DNA of 19,330 nucleotides, taken from positions 1 to 19,330 of the forward strand of contig JADLCG010000229.1 in the NCBI GenBank assembly GCA_020847355.1, written 5' to 3'. This DNA comes from Anaerolineales bacterium (GTDB lineage: Bacteria > Chloroflexota > Anaerolineae > Anaerolineales > Villigracilaceae). The number at the start of each line of letters is the position of its first letter. Position 1 is the stretch's first letter. Shown here in pieces: positions 1 through 7,945 of the stretch. The translations under genes were made by a program, and so were the position numbers. The notes beneath the pieces are model-generated. The model ran no database searches. It was not told the origin of the DNA and saw only the letters and a list, made by a program, of their open reading frames with translations.

Positions 1-857
1 CCGCCACGCCGCCAGTTCTTTCGCCAGCCGAGAAAATCAAGCGCGTGATCATCATCACCTTTGACGGAATGCGCGCCGACGCAGTTGAAGCCGCGCCCAT
101 GCCGAACTTAATGATGATGATGCAAAACGGCGCGTACACGCTCAAAGCGCGGACGATCAACTATGCCGTGACCTTGCCCGCGCACGCCTCCATGATTTCC
201 GGGTTATGCCAAAGCAAGCATGGCGTGGATTGGGACGTAGTTACTTATTACAAAGGCTATTCCAAAGGCGTGGATATATTTGACGAAGCGCACGCCGCCG
301 GCTTAAAAACGGTGATGGTCGTCAATAAAGAAAAAATGCGCCAACTCGCCGAGCCAGAAACAACGGACGTATTCACCATCGCTTACGGCGTGGAAACTAC
401 GATTATGAAAACCGCCATTGCAGAAGTGGAAAAAGGCTTTGATCTGATGTTCATCCACTTTGGCAGTCCAGATGCGCGCGGACATAAATACGGCTGGATG
501 TCTGATTCTTATCTCAAGGCTTTACGCAATGGCGATCAAGCTTTGGGTTTGTTGCTCGAGGCTTTGAAGAAAGACAACCTGCAAGATAGCACGCTGATCA
601 TCGTCACCGCCGATCATGGCGGGCATGAGCGCGGACATGTCGGCACAGTGATTCAGGATTTGCTCATCCCCTGGGTGGCGTATGGCGCTGGCGTCACTCC
701 CGGCGAGATAACCAACCCAGTCAGCATTATGGATACCGCCCCAACTGTCGCCTACGCTTTGGAATTACCATCCCAACCCGAATGGGATGGACTTCCCGTT
801 TATCAGGCGTTTAGTTTGTTCCCTGAAGAAATTCACGGACCGAAAATTTGCAAATAA
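1..857 (+). CDS. Alkaline phosphatase superfamily / type I phosphodiesterase-like protein (5' partial)
   Basis: The frame is open from the first base (complete codons begin at position 3), so the N-terminus lies outside the window; the internal GTG at 45 sits inside the first beta strand (VIIITFDGMR) and is not the start. The metal-site pattern of the nucleotide pyrophosphatase/phosphodiesterase family is visible. Counting from codon 45, Asp7 is in TFDGMR, a probable nucleophile Thr43 is in VTLPAHASM, Asp and His follow in SPDARGH, and Asp-His plus a further His are in TADHGGHERGH. Members hydrolyse phosphomonoesters or phosphodiesters with two metal ions, usually outside the cytoplasm. The residues before the domain (PPVLSPAEK) look like a Pro-rich linker after an export signal, which would fit a secreted or lipid-anchored enzyme (inference). 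Substrate is unknown. The gene ends at a strong hairpin shared with the convergent neighbour. Confidence 0.85.
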   Translation, partial: ATPPVLSPAEKIKRVIIITFDGMRADAVEAAPMPNLMMMMQNGAYTLKARTINYAVTLPAHASMISGLCQSKHGVDWDVVTYYKGYSKGVDIFDEAHAAGLKTVMVVNKEKMRQLAEPETTDVFTIAYGVETTIMKTAIAEVEKGFDLMFIHFGSPDARGHKYGWMSDSYLKALRNGDQALGLLLEALKKDNLQDSTLIIVTADHGGHERGHVGTVIQDLLIPWVAYGAGVTPGEITNPVSIMDTAPTVAYALELPSQPEWDGLPVYQAFSLFPEEIHGPKICK

Positions 858-861
858 AAAA

Positions 862-905
862 AAGAGACGATTGTAGATTGAACTGAAGACAACCGTCTCT
901 TTTTT
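862..905. terminator. Bidirectional intrinsic terminator between convergent genes
   Basis: The arms at 862-874 and 889-901 pair over 13 positions with one A-C mismatch around a 14-base loop. A run of T follows on the plus strand (900-905) and a run of A precedes (856-863), giving a U-tract on both transcripts. It begins 5 bases after the phosphodiesterase stop and lies about 20 bases beyond the stop of the minus-strand gene. Confidence 0.85.
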
Positions 906-922
906 ATCAACTTGTTTCTACT

Positions 923-1744
923 TTATGGACCCGGCGTTCCAGGGGTGTCTGTTGGGCTTAGCGTAAGCGTATCTGTTGGGGTCGCTGTAGCCACCGGTAT
1001 CGTTGGCGTGGGTGTCGCGGGCGTAACGACAATCGCGCTGGTATTGGTTGGCGTAACTGTGCTCGCGGCTGGGGTTCCGGTCGCTCCGCCGACTTTGATC
1101 ACGACGGTCAGCGAATCGCCAAATTGTTGCGCCGAATCATTTTGCAAACGCCATGTGCCTTGAATATTATTCGCCGAGGCAGTTGTAGGCGCGATCAGCG
1201 CTACGGAAATTTCCAAAGATTGCCCGGGCGCCACAGTCTTGCCGATGGGCGTGGCTTTTCCGCCCATCAATTCCCCGCTAATGAACACAAGCTGATAGGT
1301 CGCGCTCCAGGTACAGGTCCCAGCGTTCGAGATGCGCCAAGTTTTAGTGAACGCTCCGCCGGGCGCAACCACAGTCCCATCGGGAATGGTCACATCCGCC
1401 ATGTACACCGCGTTATCGCATTTTGTGACGGGGATTGAAGCCGGCGTAATGGTAGCGAATGTCGTTGGCGGCAGACCCAGCGTCGGGCTGGAAAGCGGCG
1501 TAACTGTCGCCGTGGGCGTAAGCGCTGCCGTGTTTGGAGTCGCGCTTGATAAAGCGGCTTGCAAAGTTGATTCCTGCGCCGCAAAAGTTAAAGCCGCGCT
1601 GGTATAAGCTAAATTAATTACGTCAGTCGTATCGCTCTTTTTACCGCGAAAGGCAAAGATCAGCGTGATAATGCCCGCGATTAAAAATATGCCCACCAAC
1701 CCCCACAAAATTAATGGGCGCGACGATTCTTTTCTCAAATTCAT
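923..1744 (-). CDS. Membrane-anchored NBR1-type Ig-like domain protein
   Basis: This is a 273-residue protein read from the ATG at 1744, which has an AAGGAG ribosome binding site seven bases upstream; a longer frame back to 1831 has no such site. Domains in order: a short basic N-terminus, one membrane helix (about 11-32), a Thr/Ala/Pro-rich spacer (about 65-107), a compact beta domain (about 108-218), and a Thr-Pro-rich tail (219-273). The beta domain resembles the NBR1 'four-tryptophan' Ig-like fold: it has PDGTVVAPGG, KTWRISNAGTCTW and GTWRLQND motifs, and Cys109 and Cys144 could form a disulfide. Such domains are frequent in extracellular proteins of Anaerolineae. The layout predicts an outward-facing anchored module with an extended tail. 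No catalytic residues are seen and the ligand is unknown. Confidence 0.85.
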   Translation of the reverse strand: MNLRKESSRPLILWGLVGIFLIAGIITLIFAFRGKKSDTTDVINLAYTSAALTFAAQESTLQAALSSATPNTAALTPTATVTPLSSPTLGLPPTTFATITPASIPVTKCDNAVYMADVTIPDGTVVAPGGAFTKTWRISNAGTCTWSATYQLVFISGELMGGKATPIGKTVAPGQSLEISVALIAPTTASANNIQGTWRLQNDSAQQFGDSLTVVIKVGGATGTPAASTVTPTNTSAIVVTPATPTPTIPVATATPTDTLTLSPTDTPGTPGP

Positions 1745-1769
1745 ATCTATCTCCTTTTTGCTAAAGCGG

Positions 1770-1775
1770 ATTATA
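1770..1775 (-). promoter_or_regulatory. Candidate -10 element of the NBR1-like gene
   Basis: Read on the minus strand this is a perfect TATAAT, 25 bases upstream of the ATG at 1744 and ahead of the AAGGAG ribosome binding site. No convincing -35 hexamer is seen at 16-18 bases. Confidence 0.5.
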
Positions 1776-1899
1776 GCCCGAAGAAATTGAAAGCGTTGAA
1801 TCGTTTCGCCTACGACTCCCCTACTCTTCATCTATTATTTCTAATCTTCCATTCATCTTGCCGAGCGAAATTAAATGACGTTTGCAAAATATATTCGTG

Positions 1900-1905
1900 T
1901 AAAAT
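1900..1905 (+). promoter_or_regulatory. Candidate -10 element of rlmN, very close to the start codon
   Basis: TAAAAT at 1900-1905, directly preceded by TG, ends six bases before the rlmN ATG at 1912. Transcription about seven bases downstream would start at or next to the ATG. The only -35-like match (ATGACG, 1875-1880) is weak. Confidence 0.4.
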
Positions 1906-1911
1906 TGAGCA

Positions 1912-2982
1912 ATGCTCATTTACGATCTAGATTTCCCAACGCTGGCAGATACATTAAAAGAATGGAACGAACCAGTTTATCGCGCCAAGCAAATTTGGCA
2001 AGGCTTATATCAACACCTTTACGCTTCGCCCGAACAATTTACAAATTTATCTAAACCTTTGCGCGAAAAACTTACGGAGCGCTTTTCCTTCTCCGCGTTT
2101 GAAGTGCATACATGCCGCGATTCGTCCGATGGTTACACCCAAAAGACGCTCTTTCAACTGCCGGATAAACGCTTGATCGAAACAGTTCTAATGCGCTATG
2201 GCGACCCAGCCGACGATCACGAAAATTCGCATCAGCGTGTACGCAATACGCTCTGTATTTCCACGCAGGCGGGGTGCGCGATGGGTTGCGTATTTTGCGC
2301 CACCGGACAAATAGGCTTTCAACGTCACCTTTCCAGCGGCGAAATTTGCGCGCAGGTTTTATATTATGCGCGCCGCTTAAAAGCGGAAAACGAAACAGTG
2401 ACAAACGTTGTGCTAATGGGCATGGGCGAACCGTTTCATAATTATGAAAATACGTTAGCGGCAATTGATCGGCTGAATGATTCAAACGGCTTCAACTTTG
2501 GGGCGCGAAGATTTACAATTTCAACAGTCGGCTTGGCTCCGCAAATCAAACGCTTTGCCGACGAACAGCGGCAAGTCAATTTGGCGATCTCTTTGCATGA
2601 AGTTGAAGACGATAAACGCCTTGCAATTATGCCGATTACGAAAAAATATAAAATTGACGAAGTCCTTTCAGCTTGCAAATATTACATTGATAAAACGCAT
2701 CGCCGCGTGACCTTTGAATGGGCGTTGATCTACGGCGTGAATGACACGCCTGAAATTGCCAAAAAACTGGCGCAACGCCTTAAAGGGTTGATGTGCCATG
2801 TGAATGCCATCCCCCTCAACCCCACCACTGGTTATCAGGGCAAAGCGACGGATCGTCAGCGCGCGAACCAATTCAAGGAAACGCTGGAGCAGGCTGGAGT
2901 TCCGTGTACGATCCGTATGCGCCGCGGGATTGATATTCAGGCGGGGTGCGGTCAGTTGGCTGGTTCTGTTTTAGCGGAATAA
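1912..2982 (+). CDS. rlmN: Dual-specificity 23S rRNA/tRNA adenine-C2 methyltransferase RlmN
   Basis: This 356-residue radical-SAM enzyme methylates C2 of A2503 in 23S rRNA and of A37 in some tRNAs, supporting translational fidelity. The cluster motif CxxxCxxC is Cys122-Cys126-Cys129 in QAGCAMGCVFCATGQ. Cys115 in RNTLCIST matches the conserved upstream cysteine. Cys346 in DIQAGCGQLAG matches the C-terminal cysteine that carries the transient methyl group. MGMGEP and the SLHEVEDDKR and PLNP segments are typical of the family, and the length is normal. The ATG at 1912 has no Shine-Dalgarno sequence, and a -10-like hexamer ends six bases before it. Not Cfr: the QAGCAMGCVFC and C-terminal regions look like ordinary RlmN, though only a phylogeny would formally exclude it. 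The gene stands alone, divergent from the NBR1-like gene. Confidence 0.96.
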   Translation: MLIYDLDFPTLADTLKEWNEPVYRAKQIWQGLYQHLYASPEQFTNLSKPLREKLTERFSFSAFEVHTCRDSSDGYTQKTLFQLPDKRLIETVLMRYGDPADDHENSHQRVRNTLCISTQAGCAMGCVFCATGQIGFQRHLSSGEICAQVLYYARRLKAENETVTNVVLMGMGEPFHNYENTLAAIDRLNDSNGFNFGARRFTISTVGLAPQIKRFADEQRQVNLAISLHEVEDDKRLAIMPITKKYKIDEVLSACKYYIDKTHRRVTFEWALIYGVNDTPEIAKKLAQRLKGLMCHVNAIPLNPTTGYQGKATDRQRANQFKETLEQAGVPCTIRMRRGIDIQAGCGQLAGSVLAE

Positions 2983-3079
2983 TTTTATTAATAATGAATA
3001 GTAGCATAGGTATATTTTGGCTACACGAAATAGATAATGGTCACTTATTCACTAATTAAACGCTGGCTTAGATCGTTTC

Positions 3080-3108
3080 TTGTCAGAACATCTTAAGTAC
3101 AGTATAGT
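3080..3108 (+). promoter_or_regulatory. Sigma-70-type promoter of the Agl23-like/NHL gene
   Basis: The -35 TTGTCA (3080-3085) and -10 TATAGT (3103-3108) are separated by 17 bases, each one mismatch from consensus. A GGTGAG ribosome binding site (3136-3141) lies five bases before the ATG at 3147. The AT-rich remainder of the 2983-3146 gap holds no clear terminator for rlmN. Confidence 0.7.
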
Positions 3109-3146
3109 CAGCGCTTGTGAAATTAAATTTTAAACGGTGAGATTAC

Positions 3147-6100
3147 ATGGAATCAGAACAAAACCAAACTTGGCTTACCCGCCCAATTCACCCGGCTTTT
3201 CCAGCTATCACAAATGAAGTTGTGATTTTTGTAATCATAATTTTATTGGCTTTCGCCACGCGCTTTTTCAAACTCGAAGACCGCGTGATGAGTCACGATG
3301 AAAGCCTGCATACTTATTTTTCATGGCTTTTATATCGCGGTCAGGGTTACCAGCATTCGCCAATGATGCACGGACCGTTTCAGTTTCACATCCTCGCGCT
3401 AGCTTACTTTCTGTTTGGCGCGACTGATTTCACAGCGCGCATTCCCTCGGTCTTATTCAGCATTGCAACCGTTGCAATGGTTTGGTCGTGGCGAAAATAT
3501 CTAGGTCAATGGGGAGCGTTAATCGCCGGACTTTTGCTGGTCATCTCGCCTTACATGCTGTATTACGGGCGTTACGTTCGTAACGAATCATTCGTCGCTT
3601 TTTCAGGTATGCTCATGCTCTATGCGGTCCTTCGGCATCTGGAATTGGGCGGCAAAAAATATTTATTTCTGCTGGCTGGCGCGCTGGCATTACATTTCAC
3701 TTCAAAAGAGACATCGTACATTTACGTTGCCGAATTATTGATTTACCTCGCCGTTTATTTTTTCGCAAAAATCACGCGCAAACCGTGGCGCGAAAATCTT
3801 TCGGATTATCGCGCTTTTGTCATTTTGCTTTCGGTTGCAGTTCTGCTAGCGGGCGCGACGGTTGGCTTCGGGTTATACACGCGAGATGCGACTCATGCCT
3901 CAGGGACGGCGACAATTGCGCCTGCCGATCCAGCCAACCCGACGCCTCAAGCCGCTCTTCAAAGCGCCTCGTCGCTCGCCGTCATGCTTCTGGCTACGGC
4001 GACTTTACTAACCTTGATCTCCGCGGGGTTCTTCTGTGTGCGCGGCTACACTTGGCAAAGATTGCGCGTCGAGCGGTCGTTTGATTTGCTGATGGTGGCT
4101 GGGACGATCGTCCTGCCTTTGCTCGCGCCATTTCCGATCAATCTGGTTGAGAAACAATACAACTTGGTCATCCCCACTACCTTTGAAGAGATCCAAACTT
4201 TGGATCCAAAAGCCATGCTGATCATCGGCATTTTCTTAATCCTAATGTTCGCAATTGCAGTCGTCATTGGTCTGTTTTGGAATTCGGAGATGTTCCTAAA
4301 GACTGCCGCGATCTTCTGGATACCGTATGTCGTTCTATATACGACCTTCTTCACCAACAGCGCCGGCTTTTTTACCGGCACAATCGGCTCGCTCGGCTAT
4401 TGGATCGTTCAACAAGATGTTAATCGCGGAAGCCAGCCATGGTTTTATTATTTGCTGGTGCAAATCCCTGTTTACGAGTTCCTGCCGGCGCTTGGCTTTA
4501 TCCTCGCTTTATTCATCGGCGTTCCAAAGTTGATCAAAGTCTCAAAGCTATCTTTAGAAGAGACTAACTTAGAAGAGACTAACTTAGAAGAGACTAACGA
4601 GGAATCGGTTTACGAAATTTCAAATGCTCAATTGAGCGAACAAAAAAACTTCTTCAATACGTTTAGTCTGTTGGCGTATTGGAGCGTAATGAGTTTCATC
4701 GCCTTCACGTTCGCCGGCGAAAGGATGCCCTGGCTCACAGTGCACATGACCTTGCCATTGATTCTGATCACCGGCTGGGCTTTGGGACAAATAATCGAGC
4801 GCACAGATTGGAATGCCTTGCGGGAAAATCGCGCGGCGCTGACCATAGGCGTAATTATTATTTTCATCGCCAGTTTGTCCAGCACATTGATCGCCTTCTA
4901 CGGTCCCACTCCCCCATTTCAAGGTAAAGAGATCGCCCAACTCCAAGCGACGAACGCTTTCATCCTGCCATTCATCGCCATGTGGCTCAGCCTGATTGGC
5001 GCCGTTTATCTACTGCGCGATTGGACGTTCAGCATGGTCAACCGCGTCTTCGTCCTCACCTTCTTTGCATTTCTCGCAGTATTAACCGGCAGAGCCGCGT
5101 TCCGCGCTTCTTATATCACTTATGATCAAGCAACGGAATTTCTTGTCTACGCGCATGGCGCGACGGGGATCAAGGAAATCATCCAGCAGGCGAAAGAGAT
5201 CTCGGAAAGGACTACCGGCGGCATGGGCATTGCTTTAGCCTACGACGCCAGCGCGCCAGACACCGGCGTTTCTTGGCCCTTCGTTTGGTATCTGCGCGAT
5301 TTCACTAATCAAAGAACTTTCGATCAGCCTACGCGCGCTTTACGTGAATCTACTATCATCATCGTAGATCAGAAAAATTTCGATAAAATTGAAGCGGCAA
5401 TTGGACCCGGCTACTATCGCACGGACTACATCCGCATGTGGTGGCCCATGCAGGATTATTTCAACCTCGTCAGCGACCGCGACCCTACAGAACCTTTCCC
5501 AGAAGATTACAAATGCAGTGGTTTATTGAGCTTTTTGAAATTGAGGAAGACGAAGGATTATTCCAATTTCTGTGAAGGCTTCACCGACCCCGCCATTCGC
5601 GCCGGACTCATCCAAATTTGGCTCAATCGCGATTACACGCGCTACGCTCAAGCCAAAGATCGGCAGGACCTAACCGTCGCTACTTGGCAACCTTCCAATG
5701 GAATGCGCATGTATATTAAGTCTGATGTCGCTTCGCAAATTTGGAATTATGGCATTGTCGAAAACTCGCAAACTGAAACGCAAGTAGATCCAACCGAAGG
5801 CAAATTCGTCGTTATCCCTGCAGACGTGCAATTAAGCGGCATGCAAGCCGATTCAATCCCGTTGAACGCGCCGCGCTCATTAGCGTTCGCCAGCGATGGC
5901 ACATTCTATGTTGCCGATTCGCGCAACAATCGCGTCCTCCATTTGAATCAAGCTGGAGACATACTCCACGTTTGGGGCACATTTGCAGACGGGACGAATA
6001 TACCCATCGGCAACGGGACATTCAACGAGCCGTGGGGCATCGCCGTTGGACCTGACGGCTCAGTCTATGTGACTGACGTTTGGAATCACCGCATTGAAAG

Positions 6101-6707
6101 ATTCACAGCCACAGGTAAGTTCTTGAAAGCCTGGGGTTATTTCGGTCAGGGCGAAGCGCCAGAAGCATTTTACGGACCGCGCGGTTTAGCGACCGATTCC
6201 GCTGGACGAGTCTACGTCACGGATACGGGCAACAAACGCGTGGTAGTCTTTGACGCAAACGGAAACGCCCTCGCCGAGTTTGGCGGCGCAGGCTATGAGC
6301 CCGGTCAATTTGACGAACCCGTTGGCATTACCGTAGATAAAAACGGAACAGTCTATGTAGTTGATACTTGGAATCAGCGCGTACAAACTTTTAGACCGCA
6401 AGAAAGCGACGGGCAACTTAGCTTCGTTCCAGATAAACAATGGGATGTGTACGGTTGGTTCGGGCAATCCGTAGATAACAAACCTTTTATCGCGGTGAAC
6501 GATCAGCTACACGTCTTTATCACCGATCCAGAAGGCTATCGCGTGATGGAGTTTGACCCGAACGGAACGCTCATTCGCACTTGGGGCGAATATGGCGAAA
6601 CCGAAACGCAGTTCGGTCTGGCTTCCGGCATCGCCGTTGACCCAGAAGGACATGTATGGGTCACGGATAGTTTCTTCAATCGGATTTTACGGTTCACCCT
6701 ACCTTAA
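3147..6707 (+). CDS. Agl23-like (TIGR03663-type) polytopic membrane protein fused to a C-terminal NHL beta-propeller
   Basis: The 1186-residue product has three parts. Residues about 25-660 form many membrane helices with the signature of the GT-C-like family TIGR03663, annotated as flippase-activity-associated Agl23: SHDESLHTYFSW (Asp51, Glu52) and MMHGPFQFH (His75) lie in the first extracytoplasmic loop, where GT-C enzymes bind metal and lipid-linked sugar. Residues about 660-895 form a soluble domain, probably outside the cell. Residues about 900-1186 carry six NHL-type blades (EPWGIAVGPDG, GPRGLATDSAG and EPVGITVDKNG are clear, each followed by VTD or VVD and N(K/H/Q)RV-like strands), enough to close a six-bladed propeller. 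Likely role (inference): envelope glycan or glycolipid transfer, with the propeller binding protein or sugar. A tandem LEETN repeat interrupts a loop at 470-484. The ATG at 3147 has a GGTGAG site. The gene has its own promoter and terminator. Confidence 0.85.
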   Translation: MESEQNQTWLTRPIHPAFPAITNEVVIFVIIILLAFATRFFKLEDRVMSHDESLHTYFSWLLYRGQGYQHSPMMHGPFQFHILALAYFLFGATDFTARIPSVLFSIATVAMVWSWRKYLGQWGALIAGLLLVISPYMLYYGRYVRNESFVAFSGMLMLYAVLRHLELGGKKYLFLLAGALALHFTSKETSYIYVAELLIYLAVYFFAKITRKPWRENLSDYRAFVILLSVAVLLAGATVGFGLYTRDATHASGTATIAPADPANPTPQAALQSASSLAVMLLATATLLTLISAGFFCVRGYTWQRLRVERSFDLLMVAGTIVLPLLAPFPINLVEKQYNLVIPTTFEEIQTLDPKAMLIIGIFLILMFAIAVVIGLFWNSEMFLKTAAIFWIPYVVLYTTFFTNSAGFFTGTIGSLGYWIVQQDVNRGSQPWFYYLLVQIPVYEFLPALGFILALFIGVPKLIKVSKLSLEETNLEETNLEETNEESVYEISNAQLSEQKNFFNTFSLLAYWSVMSFIAFTFAGERMPWLTVHMTLPLILITGWALGQIIERTDWNALRENRAALTIGVIIIFIASLSSTLIAFYGPTPPFQGKEIAQLQATNAFILPFIAMWLSLIGAVYLLRDWTFSMVNRVFVLTFFAFLAVLTGRAAFRASYITYDQATEFLVYAHGATGIKEIIQQAKEISERTTGGMGIALAYDASAPDTGVSWPFVWYLRDFTNQRTFDQPTRALRESTIIIVDQKNFDKIEAAIGPGYYRTDYIRMWWPMQDYFNLVSDRDPTEPFPEDYKCSGLLSFLKLRKTKDYSNFCEGFTDPAIRAGLIQIWLNRDYTRYAQAKDRQDLTVATWQPSNGMRMYIKSDVASQIWNYGIVENSQTETQVDPTEGKFVVIPADVQLSGMQADSIPLNAPRSLAFASDGTFYVADSRNNRVLHLNQAGDILHVWGTFADGTNIPIGNGTFNEPWGIAVGPDGSVYVTDVWNHRIERFTATGKFLKAWGYFGQGEAPEAFYGPRGLATDSAGRVYVTDTGNKRVVVFDANGNALAEFGGAGYEPGQFDEPVGITVDKNGTVYVVDTWNQRVQTFRPQESDGQLSFVPDKQWDVYGWFGQSVDNKPFIAVNDQLHVFITDPEGYRVMEFDPNGTLIRTWGEYGETETQFGLASGIAVDPEGHVWVTDSFFNRILRFTLP
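4554..4598 (+). repeat. Three perfect 15-bp tandem repeats, in frame
   Basis: The unit TTAGAAGAGACTAAC occurs three times without a mismatch at 4554-4568, 4569-4583 and 4584-4598. It is in frame with the surrounding gene and encodes LEETN three times (residues 470-484), followed by a degenerate EES. The repeat makes an acidic stretch in a loop between membrane segments. The unit length is a multiple of three, so gain or loss of copies would keep the frame. Confidence 0.95.
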
Positions 6708-6711
6708 TCGC

Positions 6712-6749
6712 AAACAGAGCAGAGGATAATTTCCCTGCTCTGTTTTTTT
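6712..6749 (+). terminator. Intrinsic terminator after the Agl23-like/NHL gene
   Basis: The arms at 6712-6722 and 6735-6745 form a perfect 11-bp stem whose closing pairs run into the T-tract 6743-6749. It begins five bases after the stop codon. Confidence 0.92.
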
Positions 6750-6756
6750 GCGGTGG

Positions 6757-6762
6757 TATAAT
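6757..6762 (+). promoter_or_regulatory. Extended -10 promoter element of sucCD
   Basis: A perfect TATAAT preceded by TGG (extended -10, TGn) lies just after the upstream terminator and about 42 bases before the sucC ATG. The expected -35 position falls in the terminator stem and shows no consensus match. An AAGGGA ribosome binding site at 6793-6798 lies five bases before the ATG. Confidence 0.65.
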
Positions 6763-6803
6763 GCCGTTGCTTTTTTAATTCAAATACTTGTCAAGGGAAA
6801 CTA

Positions 6804-7943
6804 ATGAAACTTCACGAATACCAATCTAAAACTATTTTTTCAAAATATGGCATTCCGATTCCAAAGGGGCGCGTTGCCGCCACTCCGCAAGAAGCGAAGC
6901 AAATTGCAGACGAACTCGGCGGGCGCGTCGTCGTCAAGTCGCAAGTGCTGGTAGGCGGAAGAGGCAAAGCGGGCGGCGTAAAGCTCGCCAATAATTCCAT
7001 CGAAGCCGAGCAACTCGCCACGCAAATTTTGGCAATGGAAATCAAAGGCTTGCCAGTTCGCAAAGTGCTGATTGACGAAGCCTCCGCAATTGATCAAGAA
7101 ATTTATTTCGCAATCACCGACGACCGTTCGGCGAAACGTCCGGTCATCATCGCTTCTGCCGCTGGCGGCGTGGATATTGAGGAAGTCGCTCATAAAAATC
7201 CGGAAAAGATCGTCAAAGTCCATATTGATCCACTGCTCGGAATGCGCGAATACATTGCGCGAGACGTGGCATTGGCGATAGATTTACCCCGCGAATATTG
7301 GCGCGATTTCACTAAGCTTGCCATGAATTTATATGAAGTCTATAAAAAATCAGACGCCAGCCTGGCGGAAATCAATCCGTTAGTGATCACTAAGGATAAA
7401 AAATTAGTCGCGTTGGACGGCAAAATGCTGATTGACGATAACGCGCTCTTCCGCCAACCGGAAATCAACGAAATGCGCGATACCGACGCAGACGCGCCTT
7501 CTGAAATTGAAGCGCGCAAATACGGGCTTTCATTTATCAAACTGGAAGGCAATATCGGCTGTATGGTCAACGGCGCAGGTTTGGCAATGACCAGCATGGA
7601 TGTGATCAAACTCTTCGGGGGCGAACCAGCCAACTTCTTAGATGTAGGCGGCGGAGCCAGTTCCGAAAAAGTCGCCGCGGCAATGCGCATCATCCTCACC
7701 GATCCCAACGTCAAAGCCATCCTCTTCAACATCTTTGGCGGCATCACCCGCTGTGATGAAGTGGCGCACGGCATCTTGAAAGCGATGGATGAAGTCAAGC
7801 CAAAAATCCCGATGGTTGTGCGCTTGGTTGGAACCAACGCCGAAGAAGGGCGCAAATTGCTCGAAAGCGCAAACATGATTACCGCAGAAACCCTCGCCGA
7901 CGCGGCGAAGAAATCTGTCGAAGCCGCGAAGAAAGGGAAATAA
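6804..7943 (+). CDS. sucC: Succinate--CoA ligase (ADP-forming), beta subunit
   Basis: This 379-residue protein is the ATP-grasp subunit of succinyl-CoA synthetase, which interconverts succinyl-CoA plus ADP (or GDP) plus phosphate and succinate plus ATP (or GTP) in the TCA cycle. Visible family segments: N-terminal MKLHEYQSKTIF; nucleotide-binding VKSQVLVGGRGKAGGVKLA; Mg2+-binding EINPLV followed by ALDGKMLIDD; and the C-terminal ligase domain with GNIGCMVNGAGLAM, NFLDVGGGA and NIFGGITRCDEVA. Length is normal (E. coli has 388). It is followed after two bases by sucD, and the two products form the heteromer. The homologous malate--CoA ligase MtkA is a possible alternative, but nothing nearby suggests a serine cycle or 3-hydroxypropionate pathway. 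Nucleotide preference cannot be read securely. Confidence 0.96.
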   Translation: MKLHEYQSKTIFSKYGIPIPKGRVAATPQEAKQIADELGGRVVVKSQVLVGGRGKAGGVKLANNSIEAEQLATQILAMEIKGLPVRKVLIDEASAIDQEIYFAITDDRSAKRPVIIASAAGGVDIEEVAHKNPEKIVKVHIDPLLGMREYIARDVALAIDLPREYWRDFTKLAMNLYEVYKKSDASLAEINPLVITKDKKLVALDGKMLIDDNALFRQPEINEMRDTDADAPSEIEARKYGLSFIKLEGNIGCMVNGAGLAMTSMDVIKLFGGEPANFLDVGGGASSEKVAAAMRIILTDPNVKAILFNIFGGITRCDEVAHGILKAMDEVKPKIPMVVRLVGTNAEEGRKLLESANMITAETLADAAKKSVEAAKKGK

Positions 7944-7945
7944 AG

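Noticed and set aside
912..1607. Plus-strand open frames opposite the NBR1-like gene
   Set aside because: They are low-complexity Val/Gly-rich mirror images of Thr/Pro-rich codons on the minus strand, with no ribosome binding site. The minus-strand frame has a membrane helix, an Ig domain, a promoter element and AAGGAG.
1745..1831. Longer N-terminus for the NBR1-like protein starting at 1831
   Set aside because: AAGGAG sits directly before the ATG at 1744, a TATAAT lies inside the extension, and the added residues resemble no export signal.
4554..4598. Short tandem repeat as a CRISPR array
   Set aside because: The units are 15 bases, directly adjacent without spacers, and encode part of a protein.
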